A DNA stretch of 16,224 nucleotides from CAZQIC01 sp964593555 (GTDB lineage: Bacteria; Bacteroidota; Bacteroidia; JAFLBG01). The stretch lies in contig CAZQIC010000113.1 of the NCBI GenBank assembly GCA_964593555.1, positions 1 to 16,224 of the forward strand. The letters run 5' to 3'. Numbering within the stretch: the stretch's first letter is position 1; every line of letters starts with the position of its first letter. The notes beneath the pieces are model-generated. The model made no database searches and was not told the origin of the DNA. It saw only the letters and a list, made by a program, of their open reading frames with translations. A program made the translations under genes and the position numbers. Shown piece after piece: positions 1 to 7,895 of the stretch.

Positions 1-231
1 ATCAGAAACTCCATATTCGAACTTTCCATGTATTGGACCAAATGCAGAAAATTTATAGCCTGTATTAGCTTCATATGTTTTCCATACTGCTCCGGCAAGT
101 CCGAAACCGTAACCAGCGGAAACTACTACTGCCCCCTCTCCAAATGCCCCTCCTCTTGATTTACTTTGAACATTTGTTGAAAGTAACGCCATTGCTAAAA
201 TGGCAAAGAAAATTGTTTTTGTTTTTTTCAT
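1..231 (-). CDS. Secreted protein, 5' part only (runs off left edge)
   Basis: Reading from the ATG at 231 toward base 1 gives 77 codons without a stop, so the gene continues beyond the window. The product starts MKKTKTIFFAILAMALLST, a typical Sec signal peptide with a Lys-rich n-region and hydrophobic core, probably cleaved near NVQS/KS. The mature part is rich in Gly and aromatic residues (GGAFGEGAVVVSAGYGFG, then WKTYEANTGYKFSAFGPIHG), which resembles the first strands of a small outer-membrane beta-barrel or a periplasmic repeat protein. No family can be named from 77 residues. The start is supported by the signal peptide and by the 208 non-coding bases upstream. Export is fairly sure; barrel identity is a guess. 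Confidence 0.7.
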   Translation of the reverse strand, partial: MKKTKTIFFAILAMALLSTNVQSKSRGGAFGEGAVVVSAGYGFGLAGAVWKTYEANTGYKFSAFGPIHGKFEYGVSD

Positions 232-439
232 GGAGTATGTTTTAATTTTAAAATTTTAGCCAAGGTAGACCAAATACTATACCAAAAAAGCTAATTGTGT
301 ATTTTTTTCCTCATTTGTAAGAATGGTGTAACATTTCGAGATTGATATCGAGGTTCTTTAATTACATTTACCAATAGTCATTGGTATCCAATAGGAGAAT
401 CCCATTGCTTATAACTCTCAAAACAATACGGATAAACAC

Positions 440-997
440 TTACCATTCAAAACAAGTAGAATGCCTTACACGTATTTTCTTTTTGTGATCGAACATTTTT
501 TTGAATTTGCGTTTTGCTTTAAAGGAAAACTTTTTCCAATGATGGGTTTTATACCTATAAGTTCCACTGCCTGAAGACGAACCGAATGAAGGTTTGGCCA
601 TACTAAAAGAAAAATTTATTTCTGGCTTATTAATCGGCGCTGATGCAAGTTGAGTTGAGACAGGATCAAAATTATTTTCCGCCTGTACAACAATATTGTT
701 CTCCTGAGGAACATCAGCCATTTGATTGAGTATTGGCAAAGGTTGGTTTTTCAACAATTGCGATTCTACATCTACATTCTTTATATCAAAAATATTTTGC
801 TTATTAAACAGCTTTTGCTCTCTCTTATATTCTTCATCTGCCTTTTTCTGCATCACATGACAAGGGCAGTTAGGATTACGGGGATCGTTGATGGGATATT
901 GGGTTGTGCCGGTTTGTGCTTGTGACAAAGTGAAGCAAGATATTAGAAGCAAGAAGCAAGAAAAAAAATTAATATTCATTTGAAAATATTTTTGCAT
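440..997 (-). CDS. Secreted protein of unknown function with CPCH motif and basic C-terminus
   Basis: About 185 residues from the ATG at 997. A TTG directly before it and a second ATG at 979 (MNINFFSCFLLL...) are alternative starts, and the 979 start gives the cleaner signal peptide. The hydrophobic segment ends near SQAQ, so Sec export is likely. The mature N-terminus holds NDPRNPNCPCHVMQKKADEE (from about residue 37), with two cysteines and a histidine in a CPCH cluster followed by a charged helical stretch. The middle is a polar Gln/Asn/Pro-rich linker, then a Ser/Gly stretch. The last 40 residues are strongly basic (HHWKKFSF, KAKRKFKKMF, HKKKIRVRH) and end in CFEW. I recognise no family. 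CPCH could bind metal or form a disulfide, but that is inference. It lies downstream of the macroglobulin gene on the same strand, 136 bases away and separated by a palindrome, so co-transcription is uncertain. Confidence 0.75.
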   Translation of the reverse strand: MQKYFQMNINFFSCFLLLISCFTLSQAQTGTTQYPINDPRNPNCPCHVMQKKADEEYKREQKLFNKQNIFDIKNVDVESQLLKNQPLPILNQMADVPQENNIVVQAENNFDPVSTQLASAPINKPEINFSFSMAKPSFGSSSGSGTYRYKTHHWKKFSFKAKRKFKKMFDHKKKIRVRHSTCFEW

Positions 998-1092
998 CAA
1001 GTTGTAGAAAAGGAGGGTTATTAAAATAATACATTATTTATCGGATTAAATAAATTGAATAAAAAAGCAAGTCGCACTTTCTCCGTCCCACA

Positions 1093-1118
1093 TCCCCCTC
1101 TCCAAATGGAGAGGGGGA
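1093..1118. repeat. REP-like palindrome / hairpin
   Basis: Perfect inverted repeat: arms TCCCCCTCTCC (1093-1103) and GGAGAGGGGGA (1108-1118) around an AAAT loop. It is followed by AAGAGGGGGTGAGGCCT, which runs into the stop codon of the macroglobulin gene. GC-rich palindromes of this type are dispersed between genes in many Bacteroidota genomes. Here it sits just 3' of a long minus-strand gene and could act as a terminator or RNA-stabilising hairpin. No U-run follows directly on the minus strand, so intrinsic termination is not proven. The left arm plus loop (15 bases) also occurs at 132-146 inside the first coding region. Confidence 0.75.
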
Positions 1119-1133
1119 AAGAGGGGGTGAGGC

Positions 1134-4100
1134 CTACAACTGTGGTTTTTTAACTTTTATCCTATCAACCCCGCTCCAGCATTTATACTCATTGGTGTAA
1201 TATAAATATCCTGAAGAAGCAGGAGCATCATACTCACCAGGAATTTCTGCCTTCAGATCTAAATTCACTACTCTTGTTTCACCAGAAGCCATTCCGCGAT
1301 AATACAAGGCGATGTTATTTCCGATTATTTCATAGAAATCAAATTGTTTTTTCTCCTGCATCTCTTTCAACTGCCAAGGCTGTACAGTTAACCCTGCGGG
1401 TATACCAATGATAGCCATTGTGCTTGGAATACCTTCACTCTTACTATTCCTGATGGAAGCAGTAAGCCTAACCGTTTCTCCGACAAAAACCGACTTAGAT
1501 GCCAATTTTGTATTCAGGTCAATAGCACATTGTGTGCTGCTTGCTGGTAATGATGTATTCCATCCTACTGAAACAGAATATGGCAGTGGGTTTTTAACAC
1601 CAACGTATTTTACTTTTACGCTGTGCTTTCCATCCTTCATAAAAGCTTCCAATCCTTCAACTACAATTGGATCATTGCTTCCTGCTTTGTAAGATTTTTC
1701 AGCAACTTTTTTTCCATCTACATATATTTCAACCTTGCCATCCTCTTTCGCTGTTGCTGATGCTTTTGCATACTCAGTCAAAGCTTTTAATGCAAGCACT
1801 GTTCCTTGAGTGCTTCCGAATACTCCGTATCCATCACGCGCGCTGATCATGTATTGAACAGCGTTCATCATAGCTCCTGCATTTTTTTTATTTTTTAACA
1901 GCGCAAGTATGCCGATCGACGTTGTTTCTACAGTTAACGATTTGCCTTGAGAATATGTAATTGAATGAGTCGCTCCTGTCCAGCTGCCATCTTTCGCCTG
2001 CAATGACAATAACATATTCATAGCATCATCAGCCTTTTTTGTTTCTCCTAATCTGTAAGCTGCATTAGCCATCATTGCCAATAAGTATGGATCTTTCTTA
2101 GCAACTGCTGTTTGGTATGAAGAAGCGAATTCATTTTTGATATTTGTATATCCGGCTTCCGCCAATGCATACACAATATATCCATTCATCACCTCATTAC
2201 TTATGCTCCCAAAATCATGGTATGCATGTTGCTCACGTTTAAATCCACCTTTTCCATCTTTCTGGCTAATTAACCACTCGGCAGTACGATCGATCATTTT
2301 CTGATCAACATCACCACCCGCATTTTTCATATCAACAAATTCCATGATACCATATGCAGTTAATCCCTGGTGCGCCGGAACAGATCCAAACCATTCGTAA
2401 CCTTTCTCTTTTGTTTCGAATGTAGTAAGGCGTTTGTACCCTTTATCCAATAAGCCTTCTGCATAGGCTAATGTTTTTTCGTCAGTGCTTTTTGTTGCCT
2501 TCAAATAGTCCAACACCATTGCATTTGGATATGCGCTCATTGATGTTTGCTCAAAACATCCTGATGGTTCACGTAAAATTCCTTCAACACCTTTCATCAG
2601 ATCGCTCACCACATTTGGATACGCAGTGAATGAAGCCTTAACGGAGCCATTCACTACATGCTGCATATCAACTGTAAATTCCTGCTCTTGTTCTTGTCCC
2701 GACATCGAAGCGGATACAGGAAATCCTTTTGATACCATTTTTATTTTCTGTGAAAACGCATCACCTAAGCCGCAAGCTTTAAAGGCAACAGTAAATTCGC
2801 CCTGGCCTGTTTTGTTCAACACTTTATAATCAACATAAATTGTTTTTGCTTTGCCCGGCATTATCGTTTGTACTTTTTCCACACTGGAAATAAGCTGTAA
2901 TCCATCAGGAGCAATTATATTTAATTCACCTCCCAATGGTTTATCAGTATTATTTTTCAACGTAACCGGAATAGAAACAATATCTTCCGTTGCTACTTCA
3001 ACAGGAATTTTTGTTGTCATTGCAAAAGGCAATTGAGAAAAGAAAGTTTTTTCTCCGTGTCCTAATGTTCCATCAATACCTGCGCCTTCTAATGTTGTAC
3101 GGAAAGAAGATATATCATCTGACATATAGAACTCAATTGTTTTCTTTCCTGTATTTCCTACTTCTACACTTGGGTTCCAATAAATAGTATTCCTGAAATC
3201 AGTTCTTGTTTCTACTTTTTCCTCGCTATTATATGCCGGAGCCGCAAATTGTCTTGCACGGTAATAGGTAATATTGGCGATCGCATCAACTGCCCCGTCC
3301 CAATCTCCTTCATCAAAGTCAGCCTTTCCTGCGCCTGCACCAAACCTGGCACCTCTATCATCAGCAAGTTGCATTTCATTCGCATTATTATCCTTTCTTT
3401 TTTCAGCTTCTTTAATATCCCTTGCCGGAACTTTCGCAATAACTTGTTTATTATTCTCTCTTTTTGCTTCATCATTTTTCACTTTTGCTCTTGCAGGTTT
3501 CTCCAACACCTTTTTTTCCACAGCAAGCTCAGCACTTTCTGAACGAATTGCAAACGCCATGTCTTCTTCCATTCCCATTGGTACTGCAGCATTTGGGACT
3601 ACTCCTCTTTTATTAAGACTTGTAGGGCGGGGAGAATTGTAGTTGTATGTATTACTATAAAGATATAATGGCAGATTTTCCTGGTAAGCATATATATATT
3701 GCGAACCATTTCCATAACCAGTTGCATTGTAATTCACCAACAGGGGTTCATATAATTCAATATTTTTTAATGTGTATGCTCCCTTGCTATCTGTTACAAT
3801 AGTTTTTCCACCGTTTAATTTTATTGTGGCGTTAGGTACTGGTTTATTCTGATAATAATCCATTACTATACCCGACACAATAGTTTTCTCCGGCATGTAA
3901 GCTACACTCGGCACTTCATCGCTCATTACTTTTTCCCAGGTAAACCTTCTCCAGCCAGATGTCATCATTAAATAATCCAATGCTTTATCCGACTTTGGTT
4001 CTTTTGCATCAAAATAAAATCCCGGCTCTTCTACTTTTCCCTTTAGATCTTGCTGCAATAAAAGATGCGATAAAATATTTCCTGATTTGTCATCAGCAAA

Positions 4101-5573
4101 AGACAAGAACTGATCATTTACAACTGCCATGGATAAATTCGCAGGCATTGGAATGCCGCGCTCATCTTTTACGCTGATCGTCATTGAAACTTTTTCCCGT
4201 GGTAAATATTTTTCCTTATCTGTTGAAACTGAAATATCCAATTGCTTGTCCTTATTCACAAAAGCAAGCCGCTCTGCACGCGGAATACCTTTATCATCAA
4301 ATAAAGTAATTTGCGTTACTCCAATTGGAAAATCTTTAGTACCAAATGTCAATACATTGTTTCCCTTAACAGCGTTAACTGCTGTTGAGTAATATACCTT
4401 ACCTCTTACCTGAGCAATTAATGATAATTCTTCAGTCTCAGTAGTATTGACGTTTACCGTCAACTCTCCCTGTCTATCGTTATTCAAACTCATAGTATAT
4501 CCTCGTCCGTAAACGTCAGGAAGTTTAAATGTTTCCTTTATTCCTTCTGGTTTTGTGATCTTCACCACATACGTCTCGCCCTCTTGCGGAGTTATTTTAA
4601 ATGCTCCCATCCCTTGGTGAAAGCTGCTGAATGAAGCTACAGTACTGCCTTTCGCAGTTTGTACAACACCCTCAACATCGGCAGGTTTATTAAATTCATT
4701 CAGCGCTTTAAATGCAACACGCGATTCAAGTCCCTGAACAAGATCTCCGCCTTCAGGAAAAAGATCCATTTTTATTTTATTAAGTACTATTGGGATTGAA
4801 CGTGAAATACTTTCTGTACTTCCCTCATAATCTATCATTACGTTCAACAATCCATCAGAGGAAGCAAGATTCTCAGGCAATTTAAAACGGATATATTTTA
4901 AACCATCCTCATCAGTGCTAACCGAACTTGCAAGAATTTTTTGTCCATCAACATTCGCAACAAATTTCACTGCGTAATTTGATAATGGTTTATTCTCGTT
5001 CGTATTCAAAACTAATTTTGCAACCACTTCATCCCCTGCGCCAAAAGCCTTACGTTCAAAATCAAGTTTCATTTTTAATCTTGGCAAGATTACATCCTGC
5101 ACCTGGATATCTTTTTCAAAATAATTTTCCTCACCATCATTTTTCATCATCTTGGTATAGGCTCTTATTTTATAAATACCTCCGGTCGCTTCTTCGCCAA
5201 TAGAAAAATCTCCCGCAGCCATTCCTTTTTTGGCGATCAGGTTAAGCGATTTTTCAACACTTCCTTTTGGATTTATTAAATCAATATGAACAATATCACT
5301 TTGAGCAGAAGCCTTTAGATCAGATCCATTTCTTATAAAAGCATTAAACCAAATATTATCACCGGGCTCGTACATGGGTTTATCAAACTGTACATATACC
5401 CTATCCTCAGGTAAGGCCTGGTTATAAGCTGTAAATTTTTTCTTGATCGACCTGATCAGATCATTTTCTACTGCCAGCTGATAATAGTTTGCCGGCGCCA
5501 TCCAGCCTATCATACCGATCAATGCTGTGGCAGCCACCCCTGCTCCTATCGTTCTTTTTATTTTTGTGTTCAT
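1134..5573 (-). CDS. Alpha-2-macroglobulin family protein (MG2, A2M, thioester domains)
   Basis: 1479 residues from ATG 5573. The reading frame stays open to a GTG at 5639, but only the ATG gives a proper N-terminus (MNTKIKRTIGAG, then one hydrophobic segment at about 8-27 that can act as signal anchor; no lipobox). Visible parts in order: macroglobulin domain from about 56 (VYVQFDKPMYEPGDNIWFNA); more beta-rich macroglobulin domains; a carboxypeptidase-regulatory-like domain at about 562-640 (SGIVMDYYQNKPVPNATI); a charged linker at about 680-780 at the bait-region position; the A2M domain from about 789 (RTDFRNTIYWNPSVEVGNTG); a helical thioester domain with CFEQ at 1006-1009; and a C-terminal receptor-binding-like domain from about 1348. 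Family members trap proteases: bait cleavage exposes a Cys-Gln thioester that bonds the protease covalently. Here this would act in the periplasm or at the cell surface. E. coli relatives pair with penicillin-binding protein PBP1C; no such gene lies nearby. Family call is near certain, the inhibitor role inferred. Confidence 0.95.
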   Translation of the reverse strand: MNTKIKRTIGAGVAATALIGMIGWMAPANYYQLAVENDLIRSIKKKFTAYNQALPEDRVYVQFDKPMYEPGDNIWFNAFIRNGSDLKASAQSDIVHIDLINPKGSVEKSLNLIAKKGMAAGDFSIGEEATGGIYKIRAYTKMMKNDGEENYFEKDIQVQDVILPRLKMKLDFERKAFGAGDEVVAKLVLNTNENKPLSNYAVKFVANVDGQKILASSVSTDEDGLKYIRFKLPENLASSDGLLNVMIDYEGSTESISRSIPIVLNKIKMDLFPEGGDLVQGLESRVAFKALNEFNKPADVEGVVQTAKGSTVASFSSFHQGMGAFKITPQEGETYVVKITKPEGIKETFKLPDVYGRGYTMSLNNDRQGELTVNVNTTETEELSLIAQVRGKVYYSTAVNAVKGNNVLTFGTKDFPIGVTQITLFDDKGIPRAERLAFVNKDKQLDISVSTDKEKYLPREKVSMTISVKDERGIPMPANLSMAVVNDQFLSFADDKSGNILSHLLLQQDLKGKVEEPGFYFDAKEPKSDKALDYLMMTSGWRRFTWEKVMSDEVPSVAYMPEKTIVSGIVMDYYQNKPVPNATIKLNGGKTIVTDSKGAYTLKNIELYEPLLVNYNATGYGNGSQYIYAYQENLPLYLYSNTYNYNSPRPTSLNKRGVVPNAAVPMGMEEDMAFAIRSESAELAVEKKVLEKPARAKVKNDEAKRENNKQVIAKVPARDIKEAEKRKDNNANEMQLADDRGARFGAGAGKADFDEGDWDGAVDAIANITYYRARQFAAPAYNSEEKVETRTDFRNTIYWNPSVEVGNTGKKTIEFYMSDDISSFRTTLEGAGIDGTLGHGEKTFFSQLPFAMTTKIPVEVATEDIVSIPVTLKNNTDKPLGGELNIIAPDGLQLISSVEKVQTIMPGKAKTIYVDYKVLNKTGQGEFTVAFKACGLGDAFSQKIKMVSKGFPVSASMSGQEQEQEFTVDMQHVVNGSVKASFTAYPNVVSDLMKGVEGILREPSGCFEQTSMSAYPNAMVLDYLKATKSTDEKTLAYAEGLLDKGYKRLTTFETKEKGYEWFGSVPAHQGLTAYGIMEFVDMKNAGGDVDQKMIDRTAEWLISQKDGKGGFKREQHAYHDFGSISNEVMNGYIVYALAEAGYTNIKNEFASSYQTAVAKKDPYLLAMMANAAYRLGETKKADDAMNMLLSLQAKDGSWTGATHSITYSQGKSLTVETTSIGILALLKNKKNAGAMMNAVQYMISARDGYGVFGSTQGTVLALKALTEYAKASATAKEDGKVEIYVDGKKVAEKSYKAGSNDPIVVEGLEAFMKDGKHSVKVKYVGVKNPLPYSVSVGWNTSLPASSTQCAIDLNTKLASKSVFVGETVRLTASIRNSKSEGIPSTMAIIGIPAGLTVQPWQLKEMQEKKQFDFYEIIGNNIALYYRGMASGETRVVNLDLKAEIPGEYDAPASSGYLYYTNEYKCWSGVDRIKVKKPQL

Positions 5574-5689
5574 GGCTTTATGTTTTAAGTTGTTTTTCTG
5601 TTTTCTACAAGTTAGATGCTGATAAAAAGGAGATTCCACACGATTCAGTTAAAAAAATGTTAATATTTCGGCCAACAACAACATTTTCT

Positions 5690-5697
5690 TAACTTTA
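5690..5697 (+). promoter_or_regulatory. Possible Bacteroidota -7 element for the T9SS protein gene
   Basis: TAACTTTA matches the Bacteroidota -7 consensus TAnnTTTG at all but the last fixed base. It ends 24 bases before the ATG at 5722, inside the 148-base divergent intergenic region. No convincing -33 TTTG is present at the usual spacing, so this is a weak call. Confidence 0.25.
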
Positions 5698-5721
5698 TGT
5701 TCTATCTAAAAACTGTTTTAA

Positions 5722-7413
5722 ATGAGAAACCTATACGTCTTTACATTATTAATCGCCTTTTTTTCAATAATAAATATTTCCAACTCCCAATCTTTTCAAT
5801 GGGCAAAAACAATTAAGGCCGCATCGACAACCCACCCTTTAAGTCCAAACGCAATTGGTACAGATGGTGCGGGTTATATTTATGCCGCAGGTCGGTTTAC
5901 AGATACAATGTATTGTAACGGAACACTTGTTACAACGATCCCGCAAGGAAGTTATCTTCGTAATGGTTATCTCATAAAATATGATACCGCCGGAACTGTT
6001 AAATGGGTAGAATTAATCAACAGTGATAATGCAGAAATTAAAGATATGATAGTTGATTCATTGGGAAATATATTTGTGACCGGTCAATACCAGGGAGCTT
6101 CAACTTTTGGAAGTATATTAGATACTTCTATAAATAGTTCCGGTGATTTTTTCGTAGCTAAATATGATTCATCAGGAGCAATACAATGGTTAAATACTCA
6201 AGGTGATTTAAATGGCAACAGCTGGATAGATGGTATTACAATGGATGGAGCAAACAATATCTATGTTTCAGGAGGATTCACGATCGGTCTCAACTTTGGT
6301 GGAACACCGCTTGCTTCTGTTGGTAACAATGATTTTTTTGTAGCTAAATATAACTCAGCAGGAAGTTTGATATGGGTAAGAAGCGCTGGAGGAAAAAGAT
6401 ATGAATATGTAGAAAGTATCAGCGCATCACCTGCAGGAGATGTTTTTGTGACTGGAACTTTTGATAGTACTATGGTATGCGGCACATTTACAGTTACGCC
6501 GCAAGCATCCGGCTTATTTAATTCGGATATCTTTTTGATTAAGTATGATAGTTCGGGAACTGTTCAGTGGATTGAGACAGCAACTGGTGCTGCGGCACCA
6601 CAACATAGCGTTAATGATGTGTGTGCAACACCAGAAGGCGATGCATATATTATAGGATCATTCGGAACAGCTTTGTATTTAAGCACCGGCTCTGTAACAT
6701 CCGCTGGTCTGGATGATATGTATATTGCCAAATACACAAGCTCAGGAACTCCTGCATGGATTAAACGCCTTGGTGGAAGCGGCTATGAAAATGCATGGTC
6801 GATGGCGCTTAATGATTCCGGGGATATATTTATTGCAGGTACATTTGGAAATACAGTTATAATTGGGAGCAATACTTTTACAGCAATTAACCCTGGTGTT
6901 GATATTTTTGTTGCAAAATTTGATTCAACTTTTACAACAAATAAATGGGCATTAAAATGTGGCGGAAATGATACAGATGTTCCGAACTCTATTGCGCTGG
7001 GTGCAGATCAAAAAGATGTTTATGTATTTGGTTCATATTATGGTAACGCTTCTTATGGTGCGTTTTCAGTAACTCCAAATGGGGGAACCTATCCGGACAT
7101 TTTTCTTACTAAAATAAATAATCAAGCACCAAATGGCATTAACGAAAAAACGATTGATTCCGGAACCTTACAGTTATTCCCGAATCCCGTAAGTGAAAAA
7201 TTTTATGTTAACATGAGTGGAGTTAACAACGAAGATGTATCTGTAAAATTAGTTTCATTAACGGGGCAAATTTTATTCGAAGAAAATGTAAACTCATTGC
7301 AGTTAAATGGCCAATACAGTATCAGTACAAAAAACCTTGCGGATGGAATTTACTTTGTGATGATACAAGAAGCCTCAGGAAAAACAATTTGCGGGAAGGT
7401 TTGCAAGCAATAA
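5722..7413 (+). CDS. SBBP-repeat beta-propeller protein with T9SS C-terminal sorting domain
   Basis: 563 residues. A signal peptide (MRNLYVFTLLIAFFSIINIS, cleaved near NSQS) takes it to the periplasm. The body is built from about seven repeats of roughly 62 residues, each centred on a D-x-F-hydrophobic-x-K-Y-D-s-s-G-x-x-x-W core (for example FFVAKYDSSGAIQW, FFVAKYNSAGSLIW, FLIKYDSSGTVQW). They start near residues 81, 143, 206, 268, 334, 394 and 459 and alternate with a G-D-hydrophobic-hydrophobic-h-x-G-x-F strand (DVFVTGTF, DIFIAGTF). This is the SBBP beta-propeller repeat. Residues about 483-563 form a type IX secretion (Por secretion) tail beginning LQLFPNPVSEKFYV, with a late IYFVMI strand. 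The protein is therefore exported across the outer membrane, then released or surface-anchored. Its ligand is unknown. It is divergent from the macroglobulin gene and converges with the TM2 gene 7 bases downstream. The final CGKVCKQ, with two cysteines, is slightly unusual for such tails. Confidence 0.93.
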   Translation: MRNLYVFTLLIAFFSIINISNSQSFQWAKTIKAASTTHPLSPNAIGTDGAGYIYAAGRFTDTMYCNGTLVTTIPQGSYLRNGYLIKYDTAGTVKWVELINSDNAEIKDMIVDSLGNIFVTGQYQGASTFGSILDTSINSSGDFFVAKYDSSGAIQWLNTQGDLNGNSWIDGITMDGANNIYVSGGFTIGLNFGGTPLASVGNNDFFVAKYNSAGSLIWVRSAGGKRYEYVESISASPAGDVFVTGTFDSTMVCGTFTVTPQASGLFNSDIFLIKYDSSGTVQWIETATGAAAPQHSVNDVCATPEGDAYIIGSFGTALYLSTGSVTSAGLDDMYIAKYTSSGTPAWIKRLGGSGYENAWSMALNDSGDIFIAGTFGNTVIIGSNTFTAINPGVDIFVAKFDSTFTTNKWALKCGGNDTDVPNSIALGADQKDVYVFGSYYGNASYGAFSVTPNGGTYPDIFLTKINNQAPNGINEKTIDSGTLQLFPNPVSEKFYVNMSGVNNEDVSVKLVSLTGQILFEENVNSLQLNGQYSISTKNLADGIYFVMIQEASGKTICGKVCKQ

Positions 7414-7420
7414 AACTTAA

Positions 7421-7789
7421 TCATTTCAACCACATAAACACCTTATCGTTGCGGTAAGGTGTTATGTCTTTGTGTGTAACAATAACCACAAAATCGATTA
7501 GAGGCAAAATTCCAAAACATCCGCCTAAGGTTAAAATATAAATAAGCGGCACGTATGGCTTTGCTCCCATGTAGATGCGATGTAAACCTATTATTCCAAG
7601 TGGTAAGGGGAATGATAAAAATTCTACTATTTTTTTGTCCTGTTTTGCAATAGACATACTATCGGCCAAAACGTTTGTGATAAGGACCTCCGTTGGAATA
7701 TTTAGACTGATAACCCTTAAACTGTCAATATTACCGGCGGAAAGAGAGAGCGAAAATAGACAAAGAGAAAAAAAGATCAGAAATTTCAT
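7421..7789 (-). CDS. TM2 domain-containing membrane protein
   Basis: 122 residues from ATG 7789. The frame could start 10 codons earlier, but MKFLIFFSLCLFSLSLSAG is a clean signal peptide, so 7789 is preferred. A short polar exported segment follows, then a TM2 domain from about residue 68: the core FPLPLGIIGLHRIYMGAKPY carries the G-x-x-G-x-H-R-x-Y-x-G motif typical of the family. Two membrane segments, PLIYILTLGGCFGILPLIDF and the preceding one, are separated by a short turn. The end is short and charged (HKDITPYRNDKVFMWLK). TM2 proteins have no settled bacterial function. The gene is convergent with the T9SS gene and lies 106 bases downstream of the sod stop, beyond the sod terminator, so it probably has its own promoter. 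Confidence 0.88.
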   Translation of the reverse strand: MKFLIFFSLCLFSLSLSAGNIDSLRVISLNIPTEVLITNVLADSMSIAKQDKKIVEFLSFPLPLGIIGLHRIYMGAKPYVPLIYILTLGGCFGILPLIDFVVIVTHKDITPYRNDKVFMWLK

Positions 7790-7849
7790 TTGTAAAATTT
7801 TTCGTTGACAGAAAAACACCTCCCAAACTCAATGATCAACTATATAAAA

Positions 7850-7877
7850 CAAGCGGACTTATTTAAAAGTCCGCTTG
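7850..7877 (-). terminator. Rho-independent terminator of sod
   Basis: Perfect 11-bp stem: CAAGCGGACTT (7850-7860) pairs with AAGTCCGCTTG (7867-7877) around a 6-base loop. Read on the minus strand it lies 18 bases past the sod stop codon and is followed by TTTTATATAG, a short U-rich tail. This fits intrinsic termination of the superoxide dismutase transcript before the TM2 gene. Confidence 0.85.
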
Positions 7878-7895
7878 TAAAAATACAAAAACGAA

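Noticed and set aside
371..391. Short CCAAT/ATTGG inverted repeat in the 232-439 gap
   Set aside because: Five-base arms are too short to separate from chance in AT-rich DNA; no promoter or terminator could be placed with confidence in this gap.
3249..3642. Two overlapping plus-strand open frames (97 and 122 codons) and a minus-strand one inside the macroglobulin gene
   Set aside because: They overlap the charged linker and neighbouring residues of the macroglobulin; low-complexity codons keep other frames open. No start signal or domain.
5574..5639. Macroglobulin start at GTG 5639 with 22 more residues
   Set aside because: The extra residues (ESPFYQHLTCRKQKNN...) are polar and would bury the signal-anchor; ATG 5573 gives a normal export N-terminus.
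7790..7819. TM2 protein start at 7819
   Set aside because: MFFCQRKILQ precedes a complete signal peptide starting at ATG 7789.
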